This document shows positions 35,510 to 44,091 of a stretch of 64,000 nt of DNA, piece by piece. Origin of the DNA: DLKC01 sp002478885. Lineage in GTDB: Bacteria; Bacteroidota; Bacteroidia; Chitinophagales; Chitinophagaceae. The position numbers and the translations under genes are program-made. The first letter of the stretch is position 1, and every line of letters starts with the position of its first letter. The notes beneath the pieces are model-generated. The model was not told the origin of the DNA and searched no databases. It saw only the letters and a program-made list of their open reading frames with translations. The stretch covers positions 930,001 through 994,000 of the forward strand of contig JAXLUI010000001.1 in the NCBI GenBank assembly GCA_046329585.1, written 5' to 3'.

Positions 35510-36427
35510 TCATTCAGCGAACCATTTCCCGTAATAACCTGTTCCCAGCAAAGCGTCCAGTTGCCGGGTATCTTCTTTAAAGTATGCAGGCAATTGTGCC
35601 ACTACGGAAGTTATTTCAGCAGAGGCCTCTTCCTTTGGCTTTATGGCACCTGCAGGTTTGCTGGTATTCATCTCAAACATCTTTTGTTTAAGCAGTTTTC
35701 GCTTCGACCTGGGCATCCATGGGTTGATAAGATATTTAACGATGAACTTCTTTATTTTCCCCTGTTTAACCAGGTTCTGCTGCAACCACTGGTTCTTTAC
35801 TTCACCCGTGATATTTTTCGGTGTGAGGTCTGGCATGAATCCCTCCTCCACCCCGAGAAAGGCGAATATTTTTTTATTCATTGCCTCCGGCGACCTGCGC
35901 AATTCATCATAACTGAGCACCAGCAGTTGTTCTTTCGGAAAATAGTCGAGTACAGACTTAATCTGCCGGTAATACAACCCGTGTTCGATATAGGTGAAGT
36001 CGTTGTTGTCTTTGGAGAAACCAACTGCGCCGGCAGGTTCATACAGCAGCGCTTCGGTGGCTGGCCTTTTTTCCCGCAGCATTTTCTGGAAATAGTTATA
36101 CGCGGAAACGGCCCTGTCGACCGGGTTGCGCAAGATAGCGATCAGTTTTGCTTTTGGCTGAGTCTCGCTGATTGCCTTTAACAGAGAAGGATAAAAGATA
36201 TAGTTCACTGCTGACTGCAAAACAACCGGCTGCCCTTTGTATGGGGTTGGTTCCATCAACAGTTTTTTCTCTATATCGGCTGTATCGAGCAGGCCGAACA
36301 GATGCACGTCTTTCAACGCATCATAGCAGTAGATCTGCGGGTGCTGGCTTAACCAGTCATCCAGGGTTGTTGTCCCTGCCTTCTGAACACCGATGATAAA
36401 TGTATTTGGGTAAACCGGTTTTGTCAT
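35510..36427 (-). CDS. Sulfotransferase, third copy (heparan-sulfate-type)
   Basis: A 305-residue PAPS-dependent sulfotransferase. The 5' loop is IIGVQKAGTTTLDDWLSQHPQI (core KAGTTT, about residues 16-21) and the 3' site is AILRNPVDRAVSAYNYF (core RNPVDRAVS). Similar to the 32.6 kb protein in layout but clearly diverged, so it may modify a different position. A basic C-terminal segment (about 240-265) could bind the acidic polymer. The gene starts 37 bases after the cysQ stop in the same direction. Confidence 0.87.
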   Translation of the reverse strand: MTKPVYPNTFIIGVQKAGTTTLDDWLSQHPQIYCYDALKDVHLFGLLDTADIEKKLLMEPTPYKGQPVVLQSAVNYIFYPSLLKAISETQPKAKLIAILRNPVDRAVSAYNYFQKMLREKRPATEALLYEPAGAVGFSKDNNDFTYIEHGLYYRQIKSVLDYFPKEQLLVLSYDELRRSPEAMNKKIFAFLGVEEGFMPDLTPKNITGEVKNQWLQQNLVKQGKIKKFIVKYLINPWMPRSKRKLLKQKMFEMNTSKPAGAIKPKEEASAEITSVVAQLPAYFKEDTRQLDALLGTGYYGKWFAE

Positions 36428-36464
36428 GGAACAGTGTTGATATAGGATATTATTATCGGGTCTT

Positions 36465-37265
36465 TTAGTTCAGGCGTTCTACCACAAACCAAGGGTTCAA
36501 CAGGTTTTCTTTGTTATAAACCATTTCCTGTTTGCTCTCGTAATTGTATACAGCGCAGCCGGAAAACTTAGCAACGGCATGACCGGCGGCGGTATCCCAT
36601 TCCATGGTTGGCGCCAGGCGCGGATATACCTGCGCTTTACCTTCTGCCACAAGGCAGAGTTTGATCGAGCTTCCTGAACTTACCAGTTCAACCGTTCCGT
36701 GTTCTTTTCTTTTTTCTTCAATAAAAACGTCTGTCTCCGGCGTGTTATGTGAACGGCTTGCTACGATGGTGTAAACAGCAGGCTGCCCGTTTGCCGGGAG
36801 TGCAACGGCAGATGCGAGTGCAGCTTCAACATCGCCAAGCGGCAGTTCGTTGTTCACCAACACCGAAAAGCTTCCGATACCTTCCGCGCCATAGTACAGC
36901 ACACCCGTTACCGGCACATACACCACACCAAGCACAGGAGCGCCATTTTTGATCAATGCAATATTTACAGTAAACTCGCCATTCTTTTTAATGAATTCCT
37001 TTGTTCCATCAAGCGGGTCTACCAGCCAGAAAGTCTCCCATTTATTGCGCTCATCGTAAGCCAGTTGTTTGCCTTCTTCGCTTAACAACGGAAGGCCTGT
37101 TGGTGCCAGTGCAGCTTTGATCACTTCGTGTGATTTTTTATCTGCGATGGTCAGTGGTGAGTTATCGCTTTTTATTTCTACCGAAAAGTCCTGCCTGTAC
37201 ACTTCAAGAATTTGTTTGCCTGCTTCTACAGCTGCTGCTACCGAGAGATGGAGTAAGTTTTGCAT
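36465..37265 (-). CDS. cysQ: 3'(2'),5'-bisphosphate nucleotidase CysQ
   Basis: A 266-residue inositol-monophosphatase-fold phosphatase that hydrolyses PAP to AMP. Metal-site motifs: LLSEEGK (about 58-64), DPLDGTKEFIKKNGEF (about 82-97) and WDTAAGHAV near the C-terminus, the CysQ pattern. PAP is the by-product of every PAPS sulfotransferase and inhibits them. Its position at the head of a run with three sulfotransferases fits by-product removal. Confidence 0.93.
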   Translation of the reverse strand: MQNLLHLSVAAAVEAGKQILEVYRQDFSVEIKSDNSPLTIADKKSHEVIKAALAPTGLPLLSEEGKQLAYDERNKWETFWLVDPLDGTKEFIKKNGEFTVNIALIKNGAPVLGVVYVPVTGVLYYGAEGIGSFSVLVNNELPLGDVEAALASAVALPANGQPAVYTIVASRSHNTPETDVFIEEKRKEHGTVELVSSGSSIKLCLVAEGKAQVYPRLAPTMEWDTAAGHAVAKFSGCAVYNYESKQEMVYNKENLLNPWFVVERLN

Positions 37266-37410
37266 TTATTGATTGTTATTGTTTTTATGTGTTCTTCATT
37301 AGAAAACGGCAAGATAAAATTTTATGATCAAAAAACACCGGCTGATTTACTGCAATAACCGCTTAGTGAAGTAATCATACAATATGGGTGACCTTATATT
37401 TTTTTGCCGC

Positions 37411-37555
37411 CGGCTTTTGATACGCTGTTCATCGTCCCTTGTGTCACTCACCTGTGCTGTTGATCTTCGCGCGGCAGAAAAGCCGCAGCAAGCTTTTTGA
37501 TTGCTGCTGTTTATTCTGCCGTACAAGTGTGCGACGCAACCACAGCCGGGGCATT
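37411..37555. repeat. Dispersed repeat, complete two-arm element (locus L)
   Basis: Left outer motif ccgccggcttttgata, core TTGTGTCACTCACCTGTGC at 37439-37457 (GTGACAC type); right core GTACAAGTGTGCGACGCAA at 37521-37539 (GCGACGC type) with ccacagccgggg outside. The spacer is 63 bases. It occupies most of 37266-37631, between infC and cysQ; nothing else is seen there except the infC terminator. Confidence 0.88.
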
Positions 37556-37572
37556 TGCTGTTGCCGGGCCCA

Positions 37573-37602
37573 AAACAAAAGAACCGGGTATTAGCCCGGT
37601 TC
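37573..37602 (-). terminator. Intrinsic terminator after infC
   Basis: On the minus strand AACCGGGCTAATACCCGGTT is followed by CTTTTGTTTT. The stem is 7 bp with a 6-base loop. Confidence 0.78.
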
Positions 37603-37631
37603 CCTCCTGTGCAGCAGGAAATATCAAACAA

Positions 37632-38222
37632 TTATTCAGCGGTTGCTTCTTTCTTTTTCTTACCGGTCTTTGGCGTAAGCATCAGCAGCATCCGTTTGCC
37701 TTCGAGCTTTGGCAGTGCTTCGGGCTGGCCAACTTCGGCAAGCCTTTCCGCGAACTTCAGCAATACCAGTTCACCTCTTTCCTTGAACATGATCGCCCTT
37801 CCTTTGAACTGTACATAGGCTTTCACCTTGTTGCCATCTTTCAGGAATTTTTCGGCATGTTTTGCTTTGAAATCAAAGTCGTGGTCATCGGTGCCGGGCG
37901 TAAAGCGGATTTCTTTTACCTCGCTTTGCTTGGCATGTGCTTTCATTTCTTTTTCCTTACGTTTTTTCTCGTAAAGAAACTTTTTATAATCGATTACTTT
38001 ACAAACCGGGGGATCTGCATTTGGTGAAATTTCCACAAGGTCAAGCTCCTGGTCACGGGCTATCCTCTTTGCCTCATCAATCGGGTAAACACCCACTGTA
38101 ACATTGTCGCCCACCAATCGCACCTGTGGTACTCTGATTCTGTCGTTGATACGATGTTCGGGCTCTGGTTGCCTGTTAAACCGCGGGTTGAAACGACCGC
38201 CTTCTCTGTTCGGTAAAGCCAT
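37632..38222 (-). CDS. infC: Translation initiation factor IF-3
   Basis: A 196-residue factor that binds the 30S subunit and proofreads initiator tRNA. The N-terminal domain has HRINDRIRVPQVRLVGD, with VYPIDEAKRIARDQELDLVEISPNA split over the linker, PVCKVIDYKKFLYEKKRKEKE, and the C-terminal domain KEIRFTPGTDDHDF ... GNKVKAYVQFKGRAIMF. It uses a plain ATG rather than the AUU seen in enterobacteria. The usual followers rpmI and rplT are not present; a terminator comes next. Confidence 0.96.
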   Translation of the reverse strand: MALPNREGGRFNPRFNRQPEPEHRINDRIRVPQVRLVGDNVTVGVYPIDEAKRIARDQELDLVEISPNADPPVCKVIDYKKFLYEKKRKEKEMKAHAKQSEVKEIRFTPGTDDHDFDFKAKHAEKFLKDGNKVKAYVQFKGRAIMFKERGELVLLKFAERLAEVGQPEALPKLEGKRMLLMLTPKTGKKKKEATAE

Positions 38223-38275
38223 TAATTGTCTTTTAGTTAAAAATTGTTTGATTAAAGATAATGAATGTTTTATTT

Positions 38276-40210
38276 CTATCCGGCAATACGATTGGCTATT
38301 TCATTTTTAATATCGCCTGCAAAAACATCTATAGAGATCATTCCCATATCGCCTTTACCCTGCCTGCGTACAGACACTTTTCCTTCATTCATTTCCTTCT
38401 CGCCCACTACAAGCATATAGGGCACGCGACTCAGTTCAGCCTCTCTTATTTTCTTGCCGATCTTTTCGCTGCGGTCATCCACTTCTGTTCTCACACCGAG
38501 CTTTCGCAACGTTGCTTTTACTGTTGTGGCATAGTCGATAAATTTATCGCTGATCGGTAATATTTTCACCTGCAAAGGCGCTAACCAAACCGGCAGTTTA
38601 CCGGCGTAGTGTTCCAGCAGGAAGCCTATAAAACGCTCATGCGTTCCCAGTGGTGCGCGGTGAATAATGATTGGCGTTTCTGATGTATTCTCCTGGGTGG
38701 TATAATGCAGTTTAAAGCTACGACCCTGTGAGAAATCTACCTGGTTGGTCGCGAGTGTAAATTCCCTGCCGATGACGCTGTAAATCTGCACGTCGATCTT
38801 AGGCCCGTAGAATGCAGCTTCATCCTGTACTTCCACGTATGGTATCTTTGATTCTATCAAAACGTTACGTACCATTTCCTCCGTCTCTTTCCACAGTTCG
38901 GGCTGGTTCACGTACTTAACGCCAAGCTTTTCAGGAGAATGCAGCGAGAGCCGCATCACGTATTTGTCGACACCAAATATTTTAAAATATTTCAGGTACA
39001 TGTCGTTCACCGCCATGAATTCCTGTTTAAACTGTTCTTTGCTGCAGTAAATATGGGCATCGTTCATATGCAGGCACCTTACGCGCATAAGCCCGAATAA
39101 TTCCCCGCTTTGCTCGTAACGGTATACCGTTCCATATTCAGCTATACGTAAAGGAAGATCCCGGTAGCTGCGTGGTTCGGCCGCAAATATTTTGTGGTGG
39201 TGCGGACAGTTCATTGCCTTGAGATAATATTTCTCGCCATCCAGTTCCATCGGAGGATACATGCTGTCGGCATAATATGGCAGGTGCCCGCTGGTCAGGT
39301 ACATGCTTTCTTTTGCGATATGTGGAGTTACTACCCTCTTGTAGCCACCTTCTTCTTCTGTCTCTTTTGCAAGTTTTTCCAGCTCTTCGATGATCACCGT
39401 ACCGTTTGGCATCCACATGATCAAGCCCGGGCCCACATCTTCATCCATGGTAAAAATACCCAGTTCCTTACCCAGTTTGCGGTGGTCTCTTTTCTTGGCC
39501 TCTTCCAGCATCAGCAAATAGGCGTCCAGTTCTTTCTGGGCCGGGAAGGTTACGCCATACAGCCTGGTAAGCTGTTTGTTTTTCTCATCACCTTTCCAAT
39601 AAGCACCGGCAATATTGGTAAGCTTTATTGCTTTGATCGATCCTGTTGCCGGAATGTGCGGCCCGCGGCAGAGATCGGTAAACTGTCCCTGTGTATAAAA
39701 AGTAATGTTGCCGTCTTCCAGGTTTTGCAAAAGATCGAGTTTGTATTCATCCCCTTTTTCTGTGAAGTATTGCACAGCATCAGCCTTTGAAACTTCTTTT
39801 CTTATATAAACGTTATTCTGTCTTGCCAGCTCATGCATTTTCTTTTCCAAGGCAGCCAGGTCTTCTTCTGTTATCTTACGGTCGCCAAGGTCCATATCGT
39901 AATAAAAACCGTTATCCAATGGCGGACCTACCCAAAACTTCACGCCGGGAAACATGCTTTCAACGGCTTCCGCCATCAGGTGTGCCGAAGAATGCCAGAA
40001 CGTAGATTTTCCATCTGTATCATCCCATGTGAGCAACTGCAGGCTTGCATCGGTGTTAATGGGCCTTGAAGCATCCCACACCTGCCCGTTCACTTTTGCA
40101 GCAAGCACTTTCCGCGCAAGCCCTTCACTGATAGACTTCGCCACATCCATTGATGAAACGCCCGCCTCAAACTGTCTTACTGAAGCATCGGGCAATGTAA
40201 TATTGATCAT
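38276..40210 (-). CDS. thrS: Threonyl-tRNA synthetase
   Basis: A 644-residue class II synthetase. Domains in order: TGS (about 1-60), the editing domain with HSSAHLMAEAV (about 73-83) and the later DLCRGPHIP, the catalytic core with the zinc Cys in MNCPHHHKIF and GLMRVRCLHMNDAHIY, motif 3 PIIIHRAPLGTHERF, and the anticodon-binding domain from about residue 545. Length is standard. It is followed by infC after 53 bases, the common thrS-infC order. Confidence 0.97.
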   Translation of the reverse strand: MINITLPDASVRQFEAGVSSMDVAKSISEGLARKVLAAKVNGQVWDASRPINTDASLQLLTWDDTDGKSTFWHSSAHLMAEAVESMFPGVKFWVGPPLDNGFYYDMDLGDRKITEEDLAALEKKMHELARQNNVYIRKEVSKADAVQYFTEKGDEYKLDLLQNLEDGNITFYTQGQFTDLCRGPHIPATGSIKAIKLTNIAGAYWKGDEKNKQLTRLYGVTFPAQKELDAYLLMLEEAKKRDHRKLGKELGIFTMDEDVGPGLIMWMPNGTVIIEELEKLAKETEEEGGYKRVVTPHIAKESMYLTSGHLPYYADSMYPPMELDGEKYYLKAMNCPHHHKIFAAEPRSYRDLPLRIAEYGTVYRYEQSGELFGLMRVRCLHMNDAHIYCSKEQFKQEFMAVNDMYLKYFKIFGVDKYVMRLSLHSPEKLGVKYVNQPELWKETEEMVRNVLIESKIPYVEVQDEAAFYGPKIDVQIYSVIGREFTLATNQVDFSQGRSFKLHYTTQENTSETPIIIHRAPLGTHERFIGFLLEHYAGKLPVWLAPLQVKILPISDKFIDYATTVKATLRKLGVRTEVDDRSEKIGKKIREAELSRVPYMLVVGEKEMNEGKVSVRRQGKGDMGMISIDVFAGDIKNEIANRIAG

Positions 40211-40539
40211 ATTTTTTAAATCCTTTTTTTATCATACCTGCACCGGTTGTTCCTGGCATCGTCCCTTGCGTCGCAAGCACTTCAACGATATATCAATGGG
40301 CGTCAGCAGCAGAAAAAAACAACTTTGCGGATGGCATTGGCACTTTTATGCAAACCATTTTCGGGTGGCAAAAGTAGCAAATGATTGCGACACTCTATAC
40401 ATTGACGAGATTCAATTTCAGCAGCCGGTTTATTAACCGATAACAGCATCGCGTACAAGGGCATAGCCCTTTGCTGTACGCTCATAAACCTTAACGGTTT
40501 TTTATATCATAGATGCTTTGGGAAAAGTAGATTTGTGCA
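40211..40539. other. Divergent intergenic region with a repeat arm and a long stem-loop
   Basis: No convincing gene. It contains the locus M repeat arm (40241-40290) and a hairpin gcgtacaagggc-ata-gccctttgctgtacgc at about 40451-40481, followed by AACC-TTAA-CGGTTTTTT. The hairpin could be a terminator-like or regulatory structure upstream of the gene at 40540. Confidence 0.5.
40241..40290 (+). repeat. Dispersed repeat, single variant arm upstream of thrS (locus M)
   Basis: Outer part caccggttgttcctggcatcg, then TTGCGTCGCAAGCACTTCAAC at 40266-40286, a core with two extra bases (AG) before CACTT. The TTGCGTCGCAA palindrome is complete here. Confidence 0.7.
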
Positions 40540-41736
40540 ATGAAGCCGAGGTTGTTATTATTTTTATTGCTGCTTGCGCTTGTAAATGCAAATGCCCAAA
40601 GCCTTACAGGGATATGGCGGGGTTATTTTAATTCAGGATACGGCTCGTTTAAGCAACACTACAAATACGAGGTACAGATTAACCAGCTTGATAACAGGGC
40701 CGACCAGAAAGGCGTGCAGGGCGTTACCTATTCTTATCACTCAACGGTATTTTATGGAAAGGCAACCTTGCAGGGAATTTACGATGCCGGCGGTAAAAGT
40801 ATCACCCTTCGCGAAACAAAACTTGTTGAACTGAAAATCTCTGACAACAGCCAGCCATGTTTAATGACCTGCTACCTCGACTATCGCAAGGAAGGTTCCA
40901 CCGAAATACTGGAAGGAACTTTTACCAGTGTGGTAGAAAAAACAAAGGCCGATTGTGGCTCCGGGTATGTTTATCTCGAACGCGTGGAAGAATCTGATTT
41001 TTACAAAGAGGACTTTTTGCTTAAAAAACCACCTGTAAAAACACCACCACCGGTAGCAAAAACGACCCCACCGGCCAATAATCAACAGCAGAAAAAAACA
41101 ACGACCGCGCCGCCACCCGCGCCTTCCAATAAAACAACAGCACAGGCAAAACCACCGGCAACAAAAAATAACAGCAACACGGCCCCACCGGCTGCCAGCA
41201 AGAAGACGAATGGCAACAACACGGCCAAAAATACAAAGCCGCAGGGTGAGCCTGTTGCAAAGAACCCTTCCACGGACACTATTGCGAAATCAAAACCGGT
41301 CGCCCCGCCTGCTGTGGTTAACCCGGCGCCAGACCAGCTGGTGAAAAAATCAGTAGCCGTTCCAGACGTGATAAAGGAGCGGGAGAACCCACTTATTAAA
41401 AAGATCATTACCGGCTCACCCGATATTCTTATCCAGATATACGACAACGGCGAAATCGACGGCGATACCATCACCGTTTACGACAACAACGAAATCATCG
41501 CCAAAAGTAAAAGACTCACCGGCAAGCCAATAACACTGAATGTAAAAGCCGATATCGTAAATGCGCAGCATGAACTGGTAATGGTGGCCGACAACCTCGG
41601 CGCAATCCCGCCCAATACCGCGCTGATGATTGTTACTACAGATGGCAAACGTTACGAGCTTTTTATTTCATCGGATGAGAAGAAGAATGCCAAGGTTATC
41701 ATTGAATATAAACCGGTTTCAAAAGACTCGAGGTAA
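40540..41736 (+). CDS. Secreted protein with a Pro/Thr/Lys-rich linker, function unknown
   Basis: A 398-residue exported protein: MKPRLLLFLLLLALVNANAQ is a signal peptide. Residues about 22-155 form a lipocalin-like or DUF-type beta domain (LTGIWRGYFNSGYG, then TCYLDYRKEG). Residues about 165-275 are a low-complexity linker of Pro, Thr, Lys, Asn and Ala. The C-terminal 110 residues form a second beta domain (IQIYDNGEIDGDTITVYDNNE, then NTALMIVTTDGKRYELFISSDE), similar in style to C-terminal domains of many Bacteroidota secreted proteins. No catalytic motif is seen. Co-directional with the next small gene. Confidence 0.75.
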   Translation: MKPRLLLFLLLLALVNANAQSLTGIWRGYFNSGYGSFKQHYKYEVQINQLDNRADQKGVQGVTYSYHSTVFYGKATLQGIYDAGGKSITLRETKLVELKISDNSQPCLMTCYLDYRKEGSTEILEGTFTSVVEKTKADCGSGYVYLERVEESDFYKEDFLLKKPPVKTPPPVAKTTPPANNQQQKKTTTAPPPAPSNKTTAQAKPPATKNNSNTAPPAASKKTNGNNTAKNTKPQGEPVAKNPSTDTIAKSKPVAPPAVVNPAPDQLVKKSVAVPDVIKERENPLIKKIITGSPDILIQIYDNGEIDGDTITVYDNNEIIAKSKRLTGKPITLNVKADIVNAQHELVMVADNLGAIPPNTALMIVTTDGKRYELFISSDEKKNAKVIIEYKPVSKDSR

Positions 41737-41804
41737 CAGCACTTTCGAAAGTATTCGCTACATTAGCAACATCAAATTATATTACACCTGATAAAAACAC
41801 AACT

Positions 41805-42113
41805 ATGGGTATCTTTCAAAAACTTTTTGGGGGCGGCAACCAGGGCGCAGCAGGGAAAATGGGTGAATTGCTGGAAATGCTTACCAGTGATCTTCATTTG
41901 GATGCAACGCAGATAGCGGGCGTTAAGAATGCGGTGCAAGCTTTCAGGGAGAAAAGAAAAGCCATAAAAGCTGCAGGTGGAGACCGGTCTCAGATACAGC
42001 AAGCCAAACAAGAGATGAAAGACCAGTTTATCGGCCTTTTGAACGACCAGCAAAAACAAGCTTTTACAGCCAACCTGGCCAAATACGACGGCATTTTGTT
42101 TGGCGAACAATAG
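41805..42113 (+). CDS. Small helical protein, Spy/CpxP-like
   Basis: A 102-residue soluble protein without a signal peptide. Mostly amphipathic helices: EMLTSDLHLDATQIAGVKNAV, KRKAIKAAGG and FIGLLNDQQKQAFTANLAKYD. The helix pattern with LNDQQKQAF recalls the LTxxQ motif of Spy/CpxP-like proteins, but the protein appears cytoplasmic. Family uncertain. The following 288 bases (42114-42401) hold a small inverted repeat (aatgcaa/ttgcatt) and two copies of tatctaccgggt, but no gene. Confidence 0.68.
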   Translation: MGIFQKLFGGGNQGAAGKMGELLEMLTSDLHLDATQIAGVKNAVQAFREKRKAIKAAGGDRSQIQQAKQEMKDQFIGLLNDQQKQAFTANLAKYDGILFGEQ

Positions 42114-42401
42114 CAGCCGGCTTTTAATGCAAAGCATGCAGCCTTGCATTAGTCACTCCCCGGGGTTGCCTGCCCAAAGCTGGCTGGCTTTCGCTACGCC
42201 CGACGTTGTATGCAAAATTTCCGGAGAGACACTTATGATCATGCCGCTTTCCTTTGCCGTTTCGTCTTAATTGTTTTTTAATAAAGCACGCAGTTAATAC
42301 CGCTTATCTACCGGGTATCTGCTAAGTATCTACCGGGTGTGCCCCAGGTGTCTATTCCCCACTTTACATTTATTGTTTGCATGGGCCACCCGCGCCTGCT
42401 G

Positions 42402-43808
42402 CTACTTTATAAAAATCCCATAGGCGTCATGGCCACCGGGTACCGCATAAGCAGATATATCGAGAGATTGGGCTGTCGAAAAACCCTGGTAAGAACGCCA
42501 GCATTTGGCTTTCCTGGCTCGGGTGTCGGGATTTGTGGCTGTCCCTACCAGGAAAACATCATCACCTGAAACTGCAATTCCGTTAACCACTTCATTGTAT
42601 GTGCCGTCTGACAGCGTGCAGGAACTAACCGATCCCCCGCTTATTTTCCAGTACTTAGCCACATATTTTCCGGCATCGTTTCTTTCGTATCCACCCACAT
42701 AAAGCACATCACCTGAAAAGGCCATACAATAAGCCTGGGCGTCCCTGGTACCGTCAGTTAATGCCGTTGCATTACCCATGTCGTTTTTCCAAACAAAAGC
42801 AGTTGCGTTGCAGCCGTAATCCGGGCAACCGCCATAGCCGGTAAACCAGGTGTCAGCGCCATGCAACTGCACTGCCCGTGCTTCATAAAAACCATTCAAA
42901 GGTGATAGGGAGGCTGTATTTGTAAACGTGTTGGTCCACAGGTTTGCCCAACGGAAATATTGATCATGAGCCGTAGCCCCCGCCACGACAATATCACTGC
43001 CGTTGCAAGCAATACCGTATGCATTGGTAGAGGCGCTTTCGTCGAACAATGCTGTTGCTGATACTGCAGTGCCATCATCGACCCAATAAAATGCCCTGTT
43101 TCTTCCATTGCAGTAAACGGGGCATTCCGAGTCATAGAATGTATAACCGGCCACATAAACTTTATTGTTGACCACTGCTATTGACCTTGTGTACGTGTCG
43201 GTACTGGCATTGGTATCCGCCAGCACGTGGGGCACATTGTTCTTCCAATAGGTTGGGATATCCCAAAGCCGCGTATTGACTATGCTTCCTGCGATATAAA
43301 CATCATCTCCCACGAGCGTTATAGCATATGCGCTCCAGCCTACCAAAAAACCGCCACCGGTGAGCGTGGAAGGAGTTCCGTTCTTCCAAAACAATGCACA
43401 ATTGGCAAAATAGTCTGTAGCGCCATTACCTGCTATATACAATTCATAATTCCTGAGCACATGAAGTTTTGCTGAATATTTCACCGAACTATTGTCTGTA
43501 CTTGTAGCAGTGACATCAGTACTCCCTTCTTTTACAGCGGTGACGAGTCCATCCGAACTGACTGTAGCAACAGAATTGTCGCTACAGCTCCATGTTACGT
43601 TTTTATTGCCTGCGTTTGCAGGCGTTACATGCACTGTCAATTGCTGGCTTAATCCCGGCAACAGTACAAATTCTGCAGGTTCAATTGTTATGCCGTTTAC
43701 ATGAACTGTTGTATCCCCGGACGGTGGCGGGTCGGGAGCCGCTGTCTTTGAACAGGAGCAGACTGCGATGAGCTGCCAAACCAAAAGAAAAGAAATTATT
43801 TGTTTCAT
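42402..43808 (-). CDS. Surface lipoprotein with Ig-like (Big2) domain and a propeller-like repeat domain
   Basis: A 468-residue lipoprotein. MKQIISFLLVWQLIAVCSC contains a lipobox (AVCS). A Pro/Asp-rich spacer is followed by a Big2-type Ig domain at about 35-115 (ITIEPAEFVLLPGLSQQLTV, then VTWSCSDNSVATVSSDGLVTA). The rest (about 120-468) has six or so repeats of the form ...VAGxxxxxxxxxxAxxWxNG or GDDVYVAG (for example LVGDDVYIAGS, VVNNKVYVAGY, FSGDVLYVGGY, VSGDDVFLVGT), suggesting a beta propeller. The ATG at 43808 is chosen because it gives the lipoprotein signal. Function unknown. Confidence 0.78.
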   Translation of the reverse strand: MKQIISFLLVWQLIAVCSCSKTAAPDPPPSGDTTVHVNGITIEPAEFVLLPGLSQQLTVHVTPANAGNKNVTWSCSDNSVATVSSDGLVTAVKEGSTDVTATSTDNSSVKYSAKLHVLRNYELYIAGNGATDYFANCALFWKNGTPSTLTGGGFLVGWSAYAITLVGDDVYIAGSIVNTRLWDIPTYWKNNVPHVLADTNASTDTYTRSIAVVNNKVYVAGYTFYDSECPVYCNGRNRAFYWVDDGTAVSATALFDESASTNAYGIACNGSDIVVAGATAHDQYFRWANLWTNTFTNTASLSPLNGFYEARAVQLHGADTWFTGYGGCPDYGCNATAFVWKNDMGNATALTDGTRDAQAYCMAFSGDVLYVGGYERNDAGKYVAKYWKISGGSVSSCTLSDGTYNEVVNGIAVSGDDVFLVGTATNPDTRARKAKCWRSYQGFSTAQSLDISAYAVPGGHDAYGIFIK

Positions 43809-44000
43809 CCGGGAGTTATCAACTGGTGGGTCTACAATATTAGCATAATTCTGCCAACCAGATTGCCATGTACTGATCAAAAATTGCGGGGATATACTGT
43901 AACACTTCTTCCGTTGCTCTCAGCCCAGTGCCTTTTGCTATTTTTCCGTTCTACCCTTTTCCCAGCTTGCAGGTGTGTTCCGGCAGAGCCAGGGAATGCA

Positions 44001-44051
44001 TGAGCCGGGCTTATCAACTTTTTGAGCCGGGGTTGCGTCGCACTCTTGTGC
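44001..44051 (+). repeat. Dispersed repeat, single arm (locus N)
   Basis: Outer motif tgagccgggctt, then TTGCGTCGCACTCTTGTGC at 44033-44051. It lies in the 283-base gap between two minus-strand genes. No second arm is clear. Confidence 0.75.
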
Positions 44052-44091
44052 TTCCTGCCCGCTGCGCAGCTTGCAGAATAAATATGCAATG

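Noticed and set aside
40303..40485. Minus-strand open frame of 60 codons upstream of thrS
   Set aside because: It overlaps a hairpin and repeat DNA, has a Cys-rich odd composition and no neighbour or motif support.
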